The notes below the pieces were generated by a model. That model ran no database searches, had not been told where the DNA came from, and worked only from the letters and a program-made list of their open reading frames with translations. A DNA stretch of 64,000 nucleotides from Phallus indusiatus (taxonomy: Eukaryota; Basidiomycota; Agaricomycetes; Phallales; Phallaceae). Each line of letters starts with the position of its first letter. Position 1 is the first letter of the stretch. Shown here one piece after another: positions 42,028 through 54,458 of the stretch. Location of the stretch: the NCBI GenBank assembly GCA_027605045.1, contig JAQFWX010000002.1:1-64000 (forward strand). Direction: 5' to 3'. The position numbers were made by a program, and so were the translations under genes.

Positions 42028-42776
42028 ATGCTAATAACGTCAAGAACTTCCATTTCCTCTATTCATTCTCGTCATTTTGTCAAATACTTCAAAAATGCTA
42101 GGTCTCAGACAACCTTCAATGTCAATCAGACGCAAACCTTGTCATGGACAGAATACCTCACAATTCGACGGGCAAAGAGACGTTGGGAAATGGCAAGTCG
42201 TACTTTGCTTGCACGTCAGACGACTAACAGAATATAACCACGTACATTGTGTAGGCAGCTACAATTCCAGCAACCGTACTTACCTTTGGCATTGGTGCGA
42301 ACTACTTTGCTTCAATGGAGATCGACCATACAAAAACGTTTTTTGGTGTTGATCCTATTCTTGTTCTCGGTGCGGCGACTATCGCCTGCGGAGGTATTAG
42401 CATTCCCTTCAGCTTTTAGCATACTTAAGCATTCCTAACATCAAAACTCAGGTCTAGGTTATCTTCTTGGTCCAACGATCGGGGGCACCATATGGAAAGT
42501 GAGCCACCGGCAAATACTTCCCCTCGTAGAAGCTCGAGAACGTGACTTTTATCAACATATCGTGAGGAATAGAGTTGATCCCCGGTACCAAAGTACAAGC
42601 AACCCTGTACCTGACTACCATGGTATTACTCCAACTTTCCAAAGGGAGTCAAAGACTAGTATTGATAACTTACATGGGAAACAGGTGAAAAAATAGGTTC
42701 TTTACATCAGTACCGCCAATGGTTGCGAGATCAAGCCAAATTCAGAAAGAAAGCTGCCTGGGAGTCTGATCCATGA
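42028..42776 (+). CDS. PAM17: Presequence translocase-associated motor subunit Pam17
   Basis: Mitochondrial inner-membrane protein of the TIM23 import motor. The N-terminus MLITSRTSISSIHSRHFVKYF is a plausible presequence. The conserved body reads LSWTEYLTIRRAKRRWEM, then TIPATVLTFGIGANYF (first TM), TFFGVDPILVLGAATIACGGL (second TM), GYLLGPTIGGTIWK, ILPLVEARERDFYQHIV, NRVDPRYQS, PVPDYHGEKIGSLHQYRQW and LRDQAKFRKKAAW, ending at 42776. Four exons. The first intron is best read with a GC donor (GCAAGT, 42193-42254); a GT donor three bases away with a shifted acceptor would change only one residue. Length and order match family members. Confidence 0.92.
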
Positions 42777-43144
42777 ATCATCAATGATGGTGAGCTTTTT
42801 CTTCGTATCCCATCCGAAACATATCAAATATAGTCTTCTTGGCAGAGATTCTTTTTGGTGTACGATTGAATAACATATTGGATATGACTGAACATACACT
42901 CATCGAGAAAAAAACGATGAGTTGGCTAGTACGATTGACAATGAAGCAATATCGTTGTTAAAAAGTGCCCTACGGCTACAGCCGCCGGTTAATAAATATC
43001 GTTCAATGGAATGGTCTCATAGAGAGCCAATAAATTACGTGAAATGAACGAAGTGGATGAATGAATGACAGATTAAAGGATAGGCAGATTAGGTTTAAAT
43101 TTGTGGAAATTTTTTTTCTCTTTGAGAGGTGAGTGGCCGTCTTT
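42777..43144. other. Convergent intergenic region
   Basis: Between the 3' ends of PAM17 (+) and the second SH3 gene (-). No gene seen. Confidence 0.5.
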
Positions 43145-44133
43145 TCAAACTTTGGGTGTTTTGGAAGCCGCGATCGCTTGAGCTGAGAAACGGAAGACAT
43201 TCTTGCTTTTTGTAGACGGTGTCCTGTCTTTCTCTACTACGCAGAGTCGAGGAACCACGCCTTTCTCCTGTGAGCCAACGCGTTGAACAAGACACCACTC
43301 GTCTTCGTATTCCTCTATCAGATAAAGATGTTCGCCCACTTGTATCGCAAGTTCGTCAGCAAGCGAGGGCGGGAATGTTGAATCTACGACAACCAGCTGA
43401 TATGGTTTGCTTGGAGAGCTCGATTTCGTACATGGTGTCGTTGGATACCCTCCTGGCGATTTACTGGCCGACGTACGAGGCGAGAGGCAAGGTGAAGAGG
43501 CCTGACCATGGGACGTTGGAGGTACGAGTGCTGAAGTATTAATCTTCAAAGAAGGAATGTTTTGTAGGCCCTCATTTCCCTTTTTCAAAGGTGCTGATGA
43601 GGGATCTTCGCCTGGTGCGACATATAAGACCCGAGGTTTCTCACTAATGAGTCCTATTGTAGTATCTCGACCTGTTACACCCCGGGAAGATGTCGTTGGC
43701 AGAGATACTAGAAATGTACCCTGCGGGTTTGGAGCGAACAGATCAAGATTGGTCTTCTCGGGTAACGTTCCCGAGTACGGTGGCACTATCAGGCTGCCAA
43801 TCTTCTTGGCTCGCGAACGTCTTCGACGGATATATATCCCACCGCCTATGATCAAAGCTAAAAAGGAACAGGTTAGAGATAGCACGAACATTCAAGGTAT
43901 TTAATACCCAAAACAATGAGGATTATTGGAATCACTATTGCTGCTATCTTTCCTGTGTTTGACATGGAATGCCCATTCTTGGTGTCAGGTGAGCTTCGTT
44001 TCGTCAAGCTGATTCTCCTTTCAGCTTTCTGTTGCGAGTTTAACTCGATCTGACTCAGGGAAAAGGATGAGCTATCTGTGGATTCGACGATTGATGGGGC
44101 CATTGGAATAACCACGAGTTGAATGTGGACCAA
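43145..44133 (-). CDS. Single-pass membrane protein with C-terminal SH3 domain (Fus1-like), copy 2
   Basis: Two exons. The start is at 44133 or, more compactly, the in-frame Met at 44103 (MAPSIVESTDSSSFSLS). A short Ser-rich ectodomain, a transmembrane helix formed across the intron (IAAIVIPIILIVLALIIGGG) and a strong basic stop RRRRSRAKK follow. The cytosolic part contains a Pro/Ser linker and the SH3 domain YQLVVVDSTFPPSLADELAI, GEHLYLIEEYEDEWCLVQRV and EKGVVPRLCVVEKD. It shares architecture and SH3 signature (DEL-I--GEH, GVVP--C) with the protein at 36142-37119, which suggests paralogs, although linkers are unrelated. SH3 specificity and partner unknown. An ortholog of yeast Fus1 cannot be claimed. 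Confidence 0.78.
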
Positions 44134-44802
44134 ACTGGGAGAAAAGATGTCTTTTGGCTGTCCGACATTCTAATTTATATTCACTAAATCAGCGGCAATT
44201 TTACAGGTTAACTGATGTGATATCTCTGTGTCCTATTTTTGTACAACCACGGCTCTTTTCCTGATCCAACCGGTCCATCTTGTATGTACCTACACATGTT
44301 TATTTCCATCTAGTTTTTTATACTTGACGGTGCACTTCCACGCGATGAATATACTTGAGAATTCGAAAGTGAGGTGCACGACATCTAGAGTAGCAGGGTT
44401 CCCCACGATATGTACATCAACAATCTAACCGAAATCTCAGTTGATGTTCGACTTCAATTGATTTCCCACTAGCCACTGACCGCCAACACAAAGGCCATCG
44501 CAGTCCATCGCGACTTGACAACACAAAGATGTCCCTGGATACTCCATCAGAAGTTTGTCCCCTCTGCATCTATTTGTATAATAATAATTGCACCCGATGA
44601 AAATATACATTGCATTGATAAAGATAGAAGACGCTGGACTTCGCCTGCGTCATTGTACGGTAAGATATGATAAATTATACGTTGGTCAATTATAATATCG
44701 AGCGTTTGAATAAGCTAACTGCAATTGTCTGTGGGGTTTATGTATGTTAATAAATCTGCACATAAAAACTAAACAAACCTCGAACGCACGGGTTTTCGAG
44801 TT
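44134..44802. other. Intergenic region
   Basis: About 670 nt of AT-rich DNA between two minus-strand genes. No ORF with support. Confidence 0.5.
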
Positions 44803-45546
44803 TCATGGGTTCTGGACTTGTAACGTGTTGATAACAGAAACTTGAATCAGTTCATCCAGGCCTTTGGGAAAAACATCCAGGTCCTTAGAAGATGGAGCAG
44901 ATACTGTCGATATCTTAATTTGAGGTCGTTCTTGGTCGGCACTTGAGGATGATGACCTGGATTCGGGAAGAGGAATTTCTGACGGGCATAGCGGTCGTGT
45001 ATCCGATTTTTCCGGATTATCGACAACATCTCGCTGGTCCTCTTCAATTTTTTTAAACAATGCAGGCGTGTTTGCCCCGGTACCGGCCTCTGACCTGTGT
45101 CCTGATTTTACATTATCTGCCTGCGTAGCCGTCGATTCAGGGGTCGACTGAGTGCCACCCTGTTTATCTCGAAGTGAGATTCGAGAAATGGATCTCCATA
45201 GCCCCTTCACAAGTTTTCCAATATCAGGCAGGGGGATCTCCTCTTCTTGTTCGTAAAACTCGTAATCCGTGCCAAAAAAGCTATCCTCGTTCGCCTCTGC
45301 GGCCTCTGCCAAACGTTGTCTTGACACCTGCAACAATTCAGCTCGACCCGCAAGTCCAATGGGACGCCGATTTCGTCGTTTTTTGCCTTCAATCCTGGGC
45401 AAGGGGGCAAATGATATACTGGAGGGTGTTGAAGAGGAGGATGAGCCTGGAGTTGAACCATCCGAACGGGATGTAGATGGCACTCGCAAGATGCTAGGGC
45501 GCGGCGGTGGGTTCGAGGAAATTAGTATTGTTACTTCTTCAGACAT
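44803..45546 (-). CDS. Uncharacterised acidic, Ser-rich protein (247 aa)
   Basis: Single-exon gene, MSEEVTILISSNPPPRP to VSVINTLQVQNP. No known domain. A conserved-looking core has a basic patch (KKRRNRRPIGLAGRAELL), a helix (VSRQRLAEAAEANEDSFF), an acidic aromatic patch (YEFYEQEEEIPLPDIG) and KLVKGLWRSISRISLR. The rest is Ser/Thr/Pro-rich and likely disordered. The open frame of 247 codons without introns and codon use like its neighbours support a real gene. Role unknown. Confidence 0.6.
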   Translation of the reverse strand: MSEEVTILISSNPPPRPSILRVPSTSRSDGSTPGSSSSSTPSSISFAPLPRIEGKKRRNRRPIGLAGRAELLQVSRQRLAEAAEANEDSFFGTDYEFYEQEEEIPLPDIGKLVKGLWRSISRISLRDKQGGTQSTPESTATQADNVKSGHRSEAGTGANTPALFKKIEEDQRDVVDNPEKSDTRPLCPSEIPLPESRSSSSSADQERPQIKISTVSAPSSKDLDVFPKGLDELIQVSVINTLQVQNP

Positions 45547-45904
45547 GAACCAAGAATTGGAATCTTGTGTCCTTTCCTTGTACCGAAAGCCTCAGAGAGT
45601 CTGCTTGCTAGAAAACAAATAAAAGGAGAGCAAGACAAGACAGAGGAGAGAAGAAAAAACAAGGTACGGCACGACAATCGGCAGGGTAACATGATGAGAC
45701 ACCATTCGTGACACACCGATTTTCTGTGCGACCAATTGAGTTGATGACTGTGCACATGGGCACTTTTCTACATTACATGGGCGAAGAAGCAGTGCAGGCT
45801 TGCTCATTAGTGTCATATCAGCCCTGATGATACTACAACAAAAAAGTACACATGTATGATAACAAACGTGGCCAGATAGCAACAATTGCAAACTTTGGTT
45901 TAGC
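45547..45904. other. Intergenic region
   Basis: Promoter of the 247-aa protein gene; open minus-strand frames here have no recognisable family. Confidence 0.4.
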
Positions 45905-47042
45905 TTAGGTATCGTCTTCCACCATATCAGCAGATTTTATCTTGTTTCTACTCCCCCTTGGTCTCCCTCTAGGACGTTTGGCCGGCGTATCAATATGATT
46001 GGAGCCGTTGCTTCCGCTGGGTGTCAATGATTCATCGGGCCTTGGGGTGGCTGATGTCCGCTTCTTGTTGGTAGTGTTCGCCAATTCACCTGCAGCATTC
46101 AATCGGCGACCCTTCAGATATCTTATAGTTTTGGTTTTTTATGTCAGATTTACTTTCTATGGAGTAGTCAATCATTTGAATACTCAACGCGGCAGATTTC
46201 TCATCCAGCATTTGTTGCAGACTTGGAAGAGGCTCTTGCCCTAATTCCTGTCGTAGCTTATCGACCTCACGTTTCGAAACTGAGTACTCCCCATCAGTGA
46301 TCAGTTTAATCTTGGTTCGTAGTTCGTCACATCTATATAAGCGGATCAATATGTCTCCTCGAAGGTTAGAAACGAGGTCAATATACTCTTTATTGATGGT
46401 GGCTTCAAGCATATCCACCTGATAAACCAGCGGGAGTATAACCAAGGTCCGTAACTACTTCTGGTGTTGAACAAATCTCAGCTCACCTTGTCGCGATCTT
46501 CATTCACCTGTTAGGCAAAAAGAGCTCACTCCTTCAACGGAACATCGATAACGTGTCTGGTCTTACCTCCCGCAGACAATTCAGCAGTCTTGTCCTCTCG
46601 CTTTCCAATCTAGTATGTACTGGCCAATGAGTGACTCGGAGATATGACAAAACATAGACCGCAAACCGATTCTTCTGTTCCTTGACGTCTTGTAGCGCTT
46701 TGCCCTTTTCATCGAGAGAGGCGTGGGCGGATAAAATGTGGGCTGTATGTACTTGAAGTGTGAGGGCGTGCTTCCTATAGTGAAAAACAAAATTAGAGAT
46801 TGGATATATATATACACGTCTAGTTTCGATAAAGCGCACTTCAACTCTGCTGTTTTAGCCAAATGTACCAACGACCTTGTCCAATCGTCTCCTTGAGCAA
46901 TCAAAGGATTTGCGTAAGATTCTTTGGCAATTCCCAAGTGAGGATATGGTGGTAATGTTGTGCCATTAGATGAGCCTGTCTGTGTAACATGCGACATGGA
47001 TGAGGAGATAGAGGTTGTCGGGGTCCCAGTGTGATCAGTCAA
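45905..47042 (-). CDS. Uncharacterised coiled-coil protein with C-terminal AT-hook
   Basis: Spliced reading from MTDHTGTPTTSISSS (47042): a Ser/Thr-rich head, PPYPHLGIAKESYANPLI, DDWTRSLVHLAKTAELKKH, a helical region (HALTLQVHTAHILSAHA, DEKGKALQDVKEQKNRLE, RTRLLNCLREVNEDRDKV, EATINKEYIDLVSNLRG, CDELRTKIKLITDGEYS), then a tail with KRTSATPRPDESLTP and an AT-hook-like AKRPRGRPRGSRNK before SADMVEDDT. About six exons. The AT-hook core (RGRPRGS) suggests minor-groove DNA binding and a chromatin role, with the helices mediating assembly. I do not recognise the family. Confidence 0.68.
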
Positions 47043-47352
47043 TCCCCCTGGGTGTGTTTCTATTGGTCACATTGGGAAACACGCAAGTAGAGTCGTTTCA
47101 CTGGCAACTGTGATCAAGTTCAAGGGATCACACAAGACTGGCTCAAGGATTCAACAACACGTAAACTTGATGAAATATAAGGCCTAAACTGTGTAGGAGT
47201 AGCTCATTATTAGTACTTGGAGAATCACCATATATTCTACGATAGACGAACAACATTAATGTATTATGTCTACAGGGATGCTAAAATAACAACATCGTGA
47301 TACAGGTATATATAATAAGGATATACAAACAACGAAAAAAATACAGTCATCA
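47043..47352. other. Intergenic region
   Basis: About 310 nt AT-rich sequence between the AT-hook gene and the 3' end of the large membrane protein gene. Nothing recognised. Confidence 0.5.
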
Positions 47353-50300
47353 TCAATCTGGATCCATAGGGAAGTTCCAGATTTTCCGTAAGAAATACAC
47401 GAATTTCGTAAACTTCTTCAGAACAAATTTCGTTTCGTCGGGGAAGGGGAATCTGAAGTATGGCAATGAAAGAGCATGAATTTGAACTAGTGTCTTTATC
47501 TCTTTACTGGGACTTTCTCGAGGTGTGGGCGATGCTGGTGCTTGTGGTCCAGCTGGTGTCGGACGTGGCGGTGAGATCAATGTGTCTGCTTCTGAGAGAC
47601 GTATGGTGCGTATGGGACTATCTTCTTCACTACCTTCTACAGATGGCGCCGAGGTATACGAGGTCTGTGTTACAGTCAAAGTAGTCGTCATGGTTGAGAC
47701 GATGACCACGGGGGTTTCAGTGTCCTTCCAGTCGCGGTTTGCATTTTCTCGATTGATATATCGCTCGTTCCCAGGGTAATAGCCCCCCACAAAAGAATGA
47801 GGATCACCGCCATTCATAAGACCATACAGAATCGCATTTACTGAAGATCGCATGCCATGCAGATCTTTCCTGACCCAGCTTAGATGCGAAAAGCAGATTA
47901 TTTGAGAGATCATGAACATGAAAATCAAAATATAACCCAATGTTTTGGAGTGCCACCATTTATGAGACGAATTCTGTGATAAGGAGATACGCAAAGAGGG
48001 GTAAAATCCAGCGGGGACATGATATTGACTGAACTTGGAAGAAGGCTCCTGCCAAAGGGTAGTTGATTTGAGGCTGTATGAATCTTCTGTTGAAAGAGTC
48101 AAGAAATTCGATGAGTAATATAGATAATAACATACCAGTGATCGAGTCAATCCATACTTCATACATGGAAACAGGTATGTTAAAACATGGCAGTATTACA
48201 TCCAGAAGTCTTTTATTCATCGCGGTAGTTTTCCCACTTCGGGGTACCTCCGCCCCGGGAAAACCAACAAGATAAACACACTCCACAGTGCTTGCACCTA
48301 GCTCAAATCCACTAGCATCAAGAGAAATTGAATACACCATTTCTCCAAAGATTTGCGACTTTGAGATATCTGTTGTAATCGATGCACTGAGCTCGAGCTC
48401 GTTGTCTGCAACTTTGTGGATACTAGTAGACATCTGTCTGCCCGAACAGATGGCATATACCAAGTTTACGTCGGGACAGACGGGAACCATGCTAGGAATC
48501 TTTGCTGTAGCGAGCCCAAATCGAATTGTGTTAGAATCGAGAGAATACGTGGGAAGAGTCACTGTGACGCGATGCGACCATCCGTCCGGCTTTGAAGAGG
48601 TGCTTAATGGGGTTACGTTCACCTTGACATGAGTTAATACTGGTGTTTTGAGAGGATTTGTGGAAGGAAAAGTGACCAAAGGCATTTCTTGTGTTTGTTC
48701 TGCTGATTGAACAGCCGGCGAAAGAGGTCGGGCGGAAAGGGGGCTGCTGTGACGAGATATACGAGATAATCTTGAAACTCTCCGAGAAGGGGAAGAGCTG
48801 TCGTTTGTAGAAAGTGTATTTGGAGAATGCCTAGAATCACGAGTTCCGGCGAATAAAGACCGACTTTGTGGAACTATTAGTATGGTCTCTTCTTCACATT
48901 GAACCTCTTTGCCTGTAGATAACAAGCGACGGCCATGTTCAGAAGGAGGTTCGTCGTCAAGGTAAATTTCATCGTTGGCCGACATGTGCATACTGACCCA
49001 CGTCTGAACCTCTTGTGCGTGAATTCCTAAAACATTGAATTTAGGCAAAGGGATATAATCCTCTGGCGTTTCTGGGTCCAATTTAATCGAAATTACGCCA
49101 CGAATTGTGAAAGTGATTTCATTTTTATGCGACCGCAATAATTTGAGCATATTTATTTTCAAGGTGACCGGAGCATTCGGAGGACTGTCCTTGGAAGTTC
49201 GCAATGAATCTTTGGCCATCCGAGTATCAATTATAGGCGTGGTTTTATGATGTCTGGGAGATCCGTTAGGTGACGAGTTTTCAAAAGAATAATCGGGTGG
49301 ATTGTTGGATGGGAGAGGGGCATGTAAGAGAGACGCTGATCCACGAGGAGGAATAACGGTAGAGTCCTGGTTAAGGGTAGGTAGAAATGTGGAAAACGCT
49401 GATTCGAGGGAAGAATGACGAGAGACAACGTGCGAGATATCCTTATGAATACCTGCAAAAGCTTCGTCTTTGACTGTCACTAGCCATCCCCTCAGATGTT
49501 CTTCTTCGGGCCATGAAATTGTCTTTCTCTTAGCATCAAGAACAACGTCTAGACCTACAATGGTTGCTACACCGGGGTGCCACAGTTCGGAGCATCTTAC
49601 TTCGTAAGATATACCCATGTTAAGAATAAGTTCGTTGCGTGCAAGGATTTGACACTTCATGATGGCAGTTGACGTTTGCATATTGACTCTCCACACGCCG
49701 TTTTCCGGTCTCGAACGCCGAGGAAGTGGGGGTGCCCAACGGATGTGAAGACAATCTGTACTTTGGAATGCGCCTTGGATCACTTCTACTCCAGAGGTGA
49801 CTGAGGTATGATCAGAAGGTTGGTCTTCATCTCCGTTGCGAATTACAGATCTATCTACTCTACGAGTTACTGGAGGATCGGTAAGGAAGTCCCATCCTGC
49901 CATATCATCTCCTGAAGAGGTTGAATCGCCCGAATGACGCGCTCGACGGGTTATGGAATCTAATGGGATAGCTATGCGCATTCTAAGTTGGTTATCAAGA
50001 CATCGTGGAACGGGAATTGATATCAAAAAAGGTCCTCTAGGAGGCATGGTAAAGAAGGGTAACGACACCTCGCAGCCAACTATGTAATTAAGGTGGTTCT
50101 TATTGAACATGGATGTCTGCTTCCGGGCAGACCTGGGATGTCGTAAGTTTTGCTCGCCTTCACTATCAGCAGTAATTTCTCGGTGTTGCGGCGGAAATTC
50201 TTTGGGGAGGGCGAGCATGATTGTATATGCAGAGACAAGGACTTGAGCAGAGCAAAGAGCAGGGTCAATCGTTCTGTGTCGGCGCGAAGTATCTGGTTCA

Positions 50301-50746
50301 TTCGCGTGAAACAAGCTACCGTATGATTTAGAAATCATTGAGGGAAGCTGTAACGAAATTGTCCCCTTCTCAATAAGAGGATGCTCATCGGGTGAGAAAT
50401 AATAGGGGCTGAAACGATCGTCGAGTGGGTGGACTTCGGCAGATATTATTCGAGCATTGCTCTCTACATAAACGCGTCAAATCATAATTATTAACTGACA
50501 ATAATCTATTCAATACCTGGGAAAAGAGGAAAGAGGGCACCAGGCTGTACATTGTCGATACACACCGACACCTAATTAAGATTGGTGACATGGTTAAGAC
50601 GCGAAACAAAAGAAGCTAACCTTCATATACATTCGAAATAACGCGCCCTCACTTTTTGACTTGCCATCAAGTACTAATTTTTTGATTGTCAACGGCGAAG
50701 CCAGGCTCGAAGTCGACGCGACAGACTGTGGAGGAGAAAAAGGCAT
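47353..50746 (-). CDS. Large uncharacterised protein with a C-terminal membrane helix
   Basis: About 1,080 residues from at least four exons. The first exons read MPFSPPQSVASTSSLAS, LTIKKLVLDGKSKSEG, ALFRMYMK and VSVCIDNVQPGALFPLFPG. The main exon (to 48123) has several beta-rich stretches (RWAPPLPRRSRPENGVWRV, NMGISYEVRCSELWHPG, ITFTIRGVISIKL, THVKVNVTPLS) separated by Ser/Pro/Arg-rich linkers. A 50-nt intron joins SITG-like to EDSYSLKSTTLWQEP. A single hydrophobic segment LGYILIFMFMISQIICF is followed by a Thr/Pro-rich tail ending IWNFPMDPD. No catalytic motif or known domain is visible. The repeated beta-type segments could be a set of immunoglobulin- or adaptin-ear-like modules, but this is a guess. 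It is transcribed divergently from HIR1 with only 73 bp between start codons. Confidence 0.68.
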
Positions 50747-50819
50747 TGTTTACCTAAGTAATGTCGATTACCTAATCTACCAGTTCCCCACCGTCCGTTT
50801 CCCGTCCTGACGGACGATC
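50747..50819. promoter_or_regulatory. Compact bidirectional promoter (large membrane protein / HIR1)
   Basis: Only 73 bp separate the two ATGs, so both 5' leaders and any core promoter must fit here or inside the coding regions. Confidence 0.6.
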
Positions 50820-53800
50820 ATGAAGTTTGTAAAACCGGCGTGGGTGCTCCATCACGGTAAGTTGGGCTTTGTATTAATTCTTGCTTCCTTTTAACTATTA
50901 TCACTAGACTCTGGCGAAAAAGATCACAAAAAGCGACTATCCATCTTTTCCGTTCATGTTCATCCCGACGGTAGTAGAATTGCAACTGGTGGCCTTGGTA
51001 GGAAAGACGATTTTTTACGCAACTTCTATTTAATTTAAAGCTTTAGATGCAAAAATACGAATATGGTCTACCAAACCAATATTGAACGAAGCTGCGCGAG
51101 AGAGCGGCTTCCCAACCCATCTTTCAACATTAAATATGCATGCAGGACCAGTTTTGACTGTTCGTTGGGCCTACTCCGGCAAATGGCTTGCCAGTGGTAG
51201 CGATGATACCATTGTTATGATATGGGATTTGGATCCGTAAGTTTTCACTCACTTTACTTACACTCTTCATTGGTTAAAGCCCCTTTTGTCTAGTAACGGA
51301 GGCGGCAAAGTCTGGGGTTCAGATGAGGTCAATATCGAATCATGGAAACCCTTAAAAAGATTGCCAGGTCATGATAGCGGTACGTGATTATCATCTCACT
51401 ACTTATTCTTTTATTTTTACACTCCTCATAGACATTGCTGATTTGGCGTGGTCTCCCGAGGACCGCTATTTGGCCTCCGTGGGGTTGGATTCAAAAGTAA
51501 TTGTTTGGTGCGGATTGACGCTGCGTGAGTATTTTGCCTTATTCTTCTACTCGACCGCATTAATGTGAGACTGTAGAACAGATTGTCTCTCTAGATTCAC
51601 ATCAAGGATTTGTTAAAGGAGTATGTTGGGACCCCGTAGGAGAATTCATGGCTACACAGGCACGTCGTCATTCGTTCGATCGACCCAGTGCACTTATAAT
51701 GGTCACAGTCGGATGACAAAACCGTGAAAATTTGGCGTACAACTGATTGGGGTCTGGAAGAGACTATTACCAAGCCATTCAAGGACAGTCCTGGAAGCAC
51801 GTTCTTCCGTCGACTAAGGTATTCAAGTGACTTTAGGGCTCTCTATTTTTGCTGAAAGGTCCTTTCAGTTGGTCTCCCGACGGTGCACATATTACCGCTT
51901 CAAATGCCATGAACAACAATGGCGCTGTTTTCGTTGCGGCTGTAATTAGTCGCTTCAATTGGGCATCTGACATTTCACTAGTCGGACACGAGAACACGGT
52001 AGAAGTTGCATGTTACAATCCTCACATTTTTTTGCGGAATCCTGATGCTCTTAGGGATAATGTATGCCATTCGTTTTCTGTCTATTGATAACTCATTACT
52101 TGACGGTATGCCTAGGATCCGGTTGCCACACATAATATCTGCTCAGTTCGTCCTTCGACATGTTTTTTCCTCAGGATTCTAACTGAATACAGGTTGTTGC
52201 TCTTGGAGCTGATGACTGCAGTGTCAGTATTTGGCAAACAAAGAGCGCCCGGCCTTTAATCGTTGCACGGAACGTTTTTGACCGTCAAATCTTGGACCTT
52301 AGTTGGTATGGATTATTGATTTAGGGAAAACTATCTCAGCTGACTGCCAATAATACACAGGTCGCTTGACGGTTTAACGCTTTACGCATGTTCCTCTGAT
52401 GGTTCTATCGCAGTCTTTGCTTTCGAGCCTGGTGAAATAGAAGGAATTGCGCCTACATCAGTTCAGAAGCAATACCTTCAGAAGTACGGTTTCGTTCCTT
52501 CACCGCCGCCGATTAGATTGCAAAACCCGCCGGTTCAACAAGAACCTCGAGTTATTGGGACACCAGAAGGTTTCGGAGGCTCCTCTAATTTCTCTACTAA
52601 CGGACAGATTAACCAGTTGGTAGCAAGAAGAGGTGGTAAGAAAAGGATCCAACCTACCTTCCTTGGTTCATCTGAATCGCCCGCTCCCACGTCTCAGGCA
52701 GCCTTTGTTCCATCTCAGCAACGTCAGGGTGCGGCCACTTCCGACCTTTCGACTTCCATTTTTGCTCAACCCTACGAATCGGCAATGAATGGAGCCCTTC
52801 CTCCTTCCCATACTATACAGACGGCCACCGGTGTTTACATGACCTCTCACCAACCACAGGTGAATGATGACTGGCAAATGTATCCTTCGGAAGCCTACCC
52901 AGCCTCATCGTCGTATCATCCCGACCTTTCCCGTGGTTCGCCTTCAATGATGGTGGATAACGATCGTCCTGGAATCAGTACTTACAGCGATAGTAGCAAA
53001 AGCCGCAGGAAAGCTAATGATACAGATCTTGACATTCCCAGAGGAAGAGCGCGAACATTGGGCGGCGATTACGTGCGCGAGACTGGACCCGTGCGGGAAC
53101 TCCGTCCCGATAACGATCTTCCTAGTGGCGGTGGGCCTATGAATATACGTTATCGCGAAAATTTCAGGGATCACGTCTACATTTTGAATATCCCAAGCAT
53201 CAAAACGTTCCTCAGCGTTCGTGTTGAAGGTACGGAGGATGTTTTGGAAGGTGCAAACTTTGAAAGTGGCCGTACGTGAAATAACTTTTCTTTTTCAGAA
53301 CAAAGACTGACGTTCATTGTAGGTCCCGCTGAAGTCATCTTCGTTAGTAATAAACAAACTCAGTGGTTAGACTACCTGCATTCTCCTGTTATTGCATTAG
53401 CAGTTACTACCGATTTCTGCGCTGTTGCAATGGCAGATGGATCGCTCAATGTTTATTCACATACGGGTCGCAAGTACGTACACATTACTTCTATTTCCAA
53501 AAAAAGACATGAAAAGCGGAAAGCTAACCGTTGTTCTATCAGAATGATGTTGACAATAACGTTAACAGCCCCAATTTCGTTTTTGGAGGCCGCTAAAAGT
53601 CATCTTATGGCAGTAACCGCTTCCGGAGATTTAACCGTCTGGTATGTAATTCTAATGTAACTTAAAGCATCATCTGACAAGTTTATAGGAACGTCAAAAC
53701 CCAAAAGGCTGTTTTTCCACCGACGTCCATCATACCTTTATTTACCGACCAAAACACAACGGTTGTAAATGTGGGTGTCAGAGCGAATGGTACACCTATG

Positions 53801-54458
53801 ATCAACCTCTCCTCTGGAATTGCACATTCTTATGATGCATCATTGATGGCTTGGGTCAGAATCAGCTCAGGATGGTGGGCGGATGGTTCCGACGTTTGGA
53901 CTGGCCGCCAACGGAACAGCAGCGCAGTCGCGTCTCGTGGAATTATCGCCATACTGGAATCCGGTATTACTGACCTATTACCTGACCGATCTTTGGAGCC
54001 AATTTCACAAGCACCGTGGTGGAATATCGCAAAAACTCTGGGTCATCTAGAAGAACGACAAGCAGCAGCCAAGTTGTTGGATAGTCCTGCGGAATTTAAG
54101 CATAGTCTGTTACTATATGCGAAAGCTATATCTGATGAAGGATTCAGAGGCAAGGCCGAAGAGTTGATCAGAGCGTTGTTCGGTCCTGTGTACTGGTATG
54201 TCTTCTTTGAAATATTGAGGGCGTTGATTTATCTGTTGTTTCTAGGAAACCCAACAAAGATGAAAAGTGGGACCCTCATATTGTGGGTCTGTCAAAGCGT
54301 GATTTATTGCGCGAAGTCCTGAACATTTTTGGTACGTTGTTTGTTGTGATATCAGTTCTACATTATTGAGTGTGATCATAGTTAAAGGGAAGACGCTACA
54401 GAAACTAGGCTCTGACTGGCAAGACATGTTACGTAGATCGGCAGTAGAAGAATTTTGA
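50820..54458 (+). CDS. HIR1: Histone chaperone subunit HIR1/HIRA
   Basis: Subunit of the HIR/HIRA complex, which deposits H3-H4 independently of replication and represses histone genes. It starts [12 protein letters not shown]. Seven WD40 repeats can be followed: [103 protein letters not shown] and [19 protein letters not shown]. The B-domain motif [11 protein letters not shown], an Asf1-contact element in HIRA, lies in a Ser/Pro/Gln-rich middle part. The Hira C-terminal domain follows ([68 protein letters not shown]), ending [17 protein letters not shown] at 54458. About fourteen introns. The complete domain order matches HIRA homologs. Confidence 0.94.
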
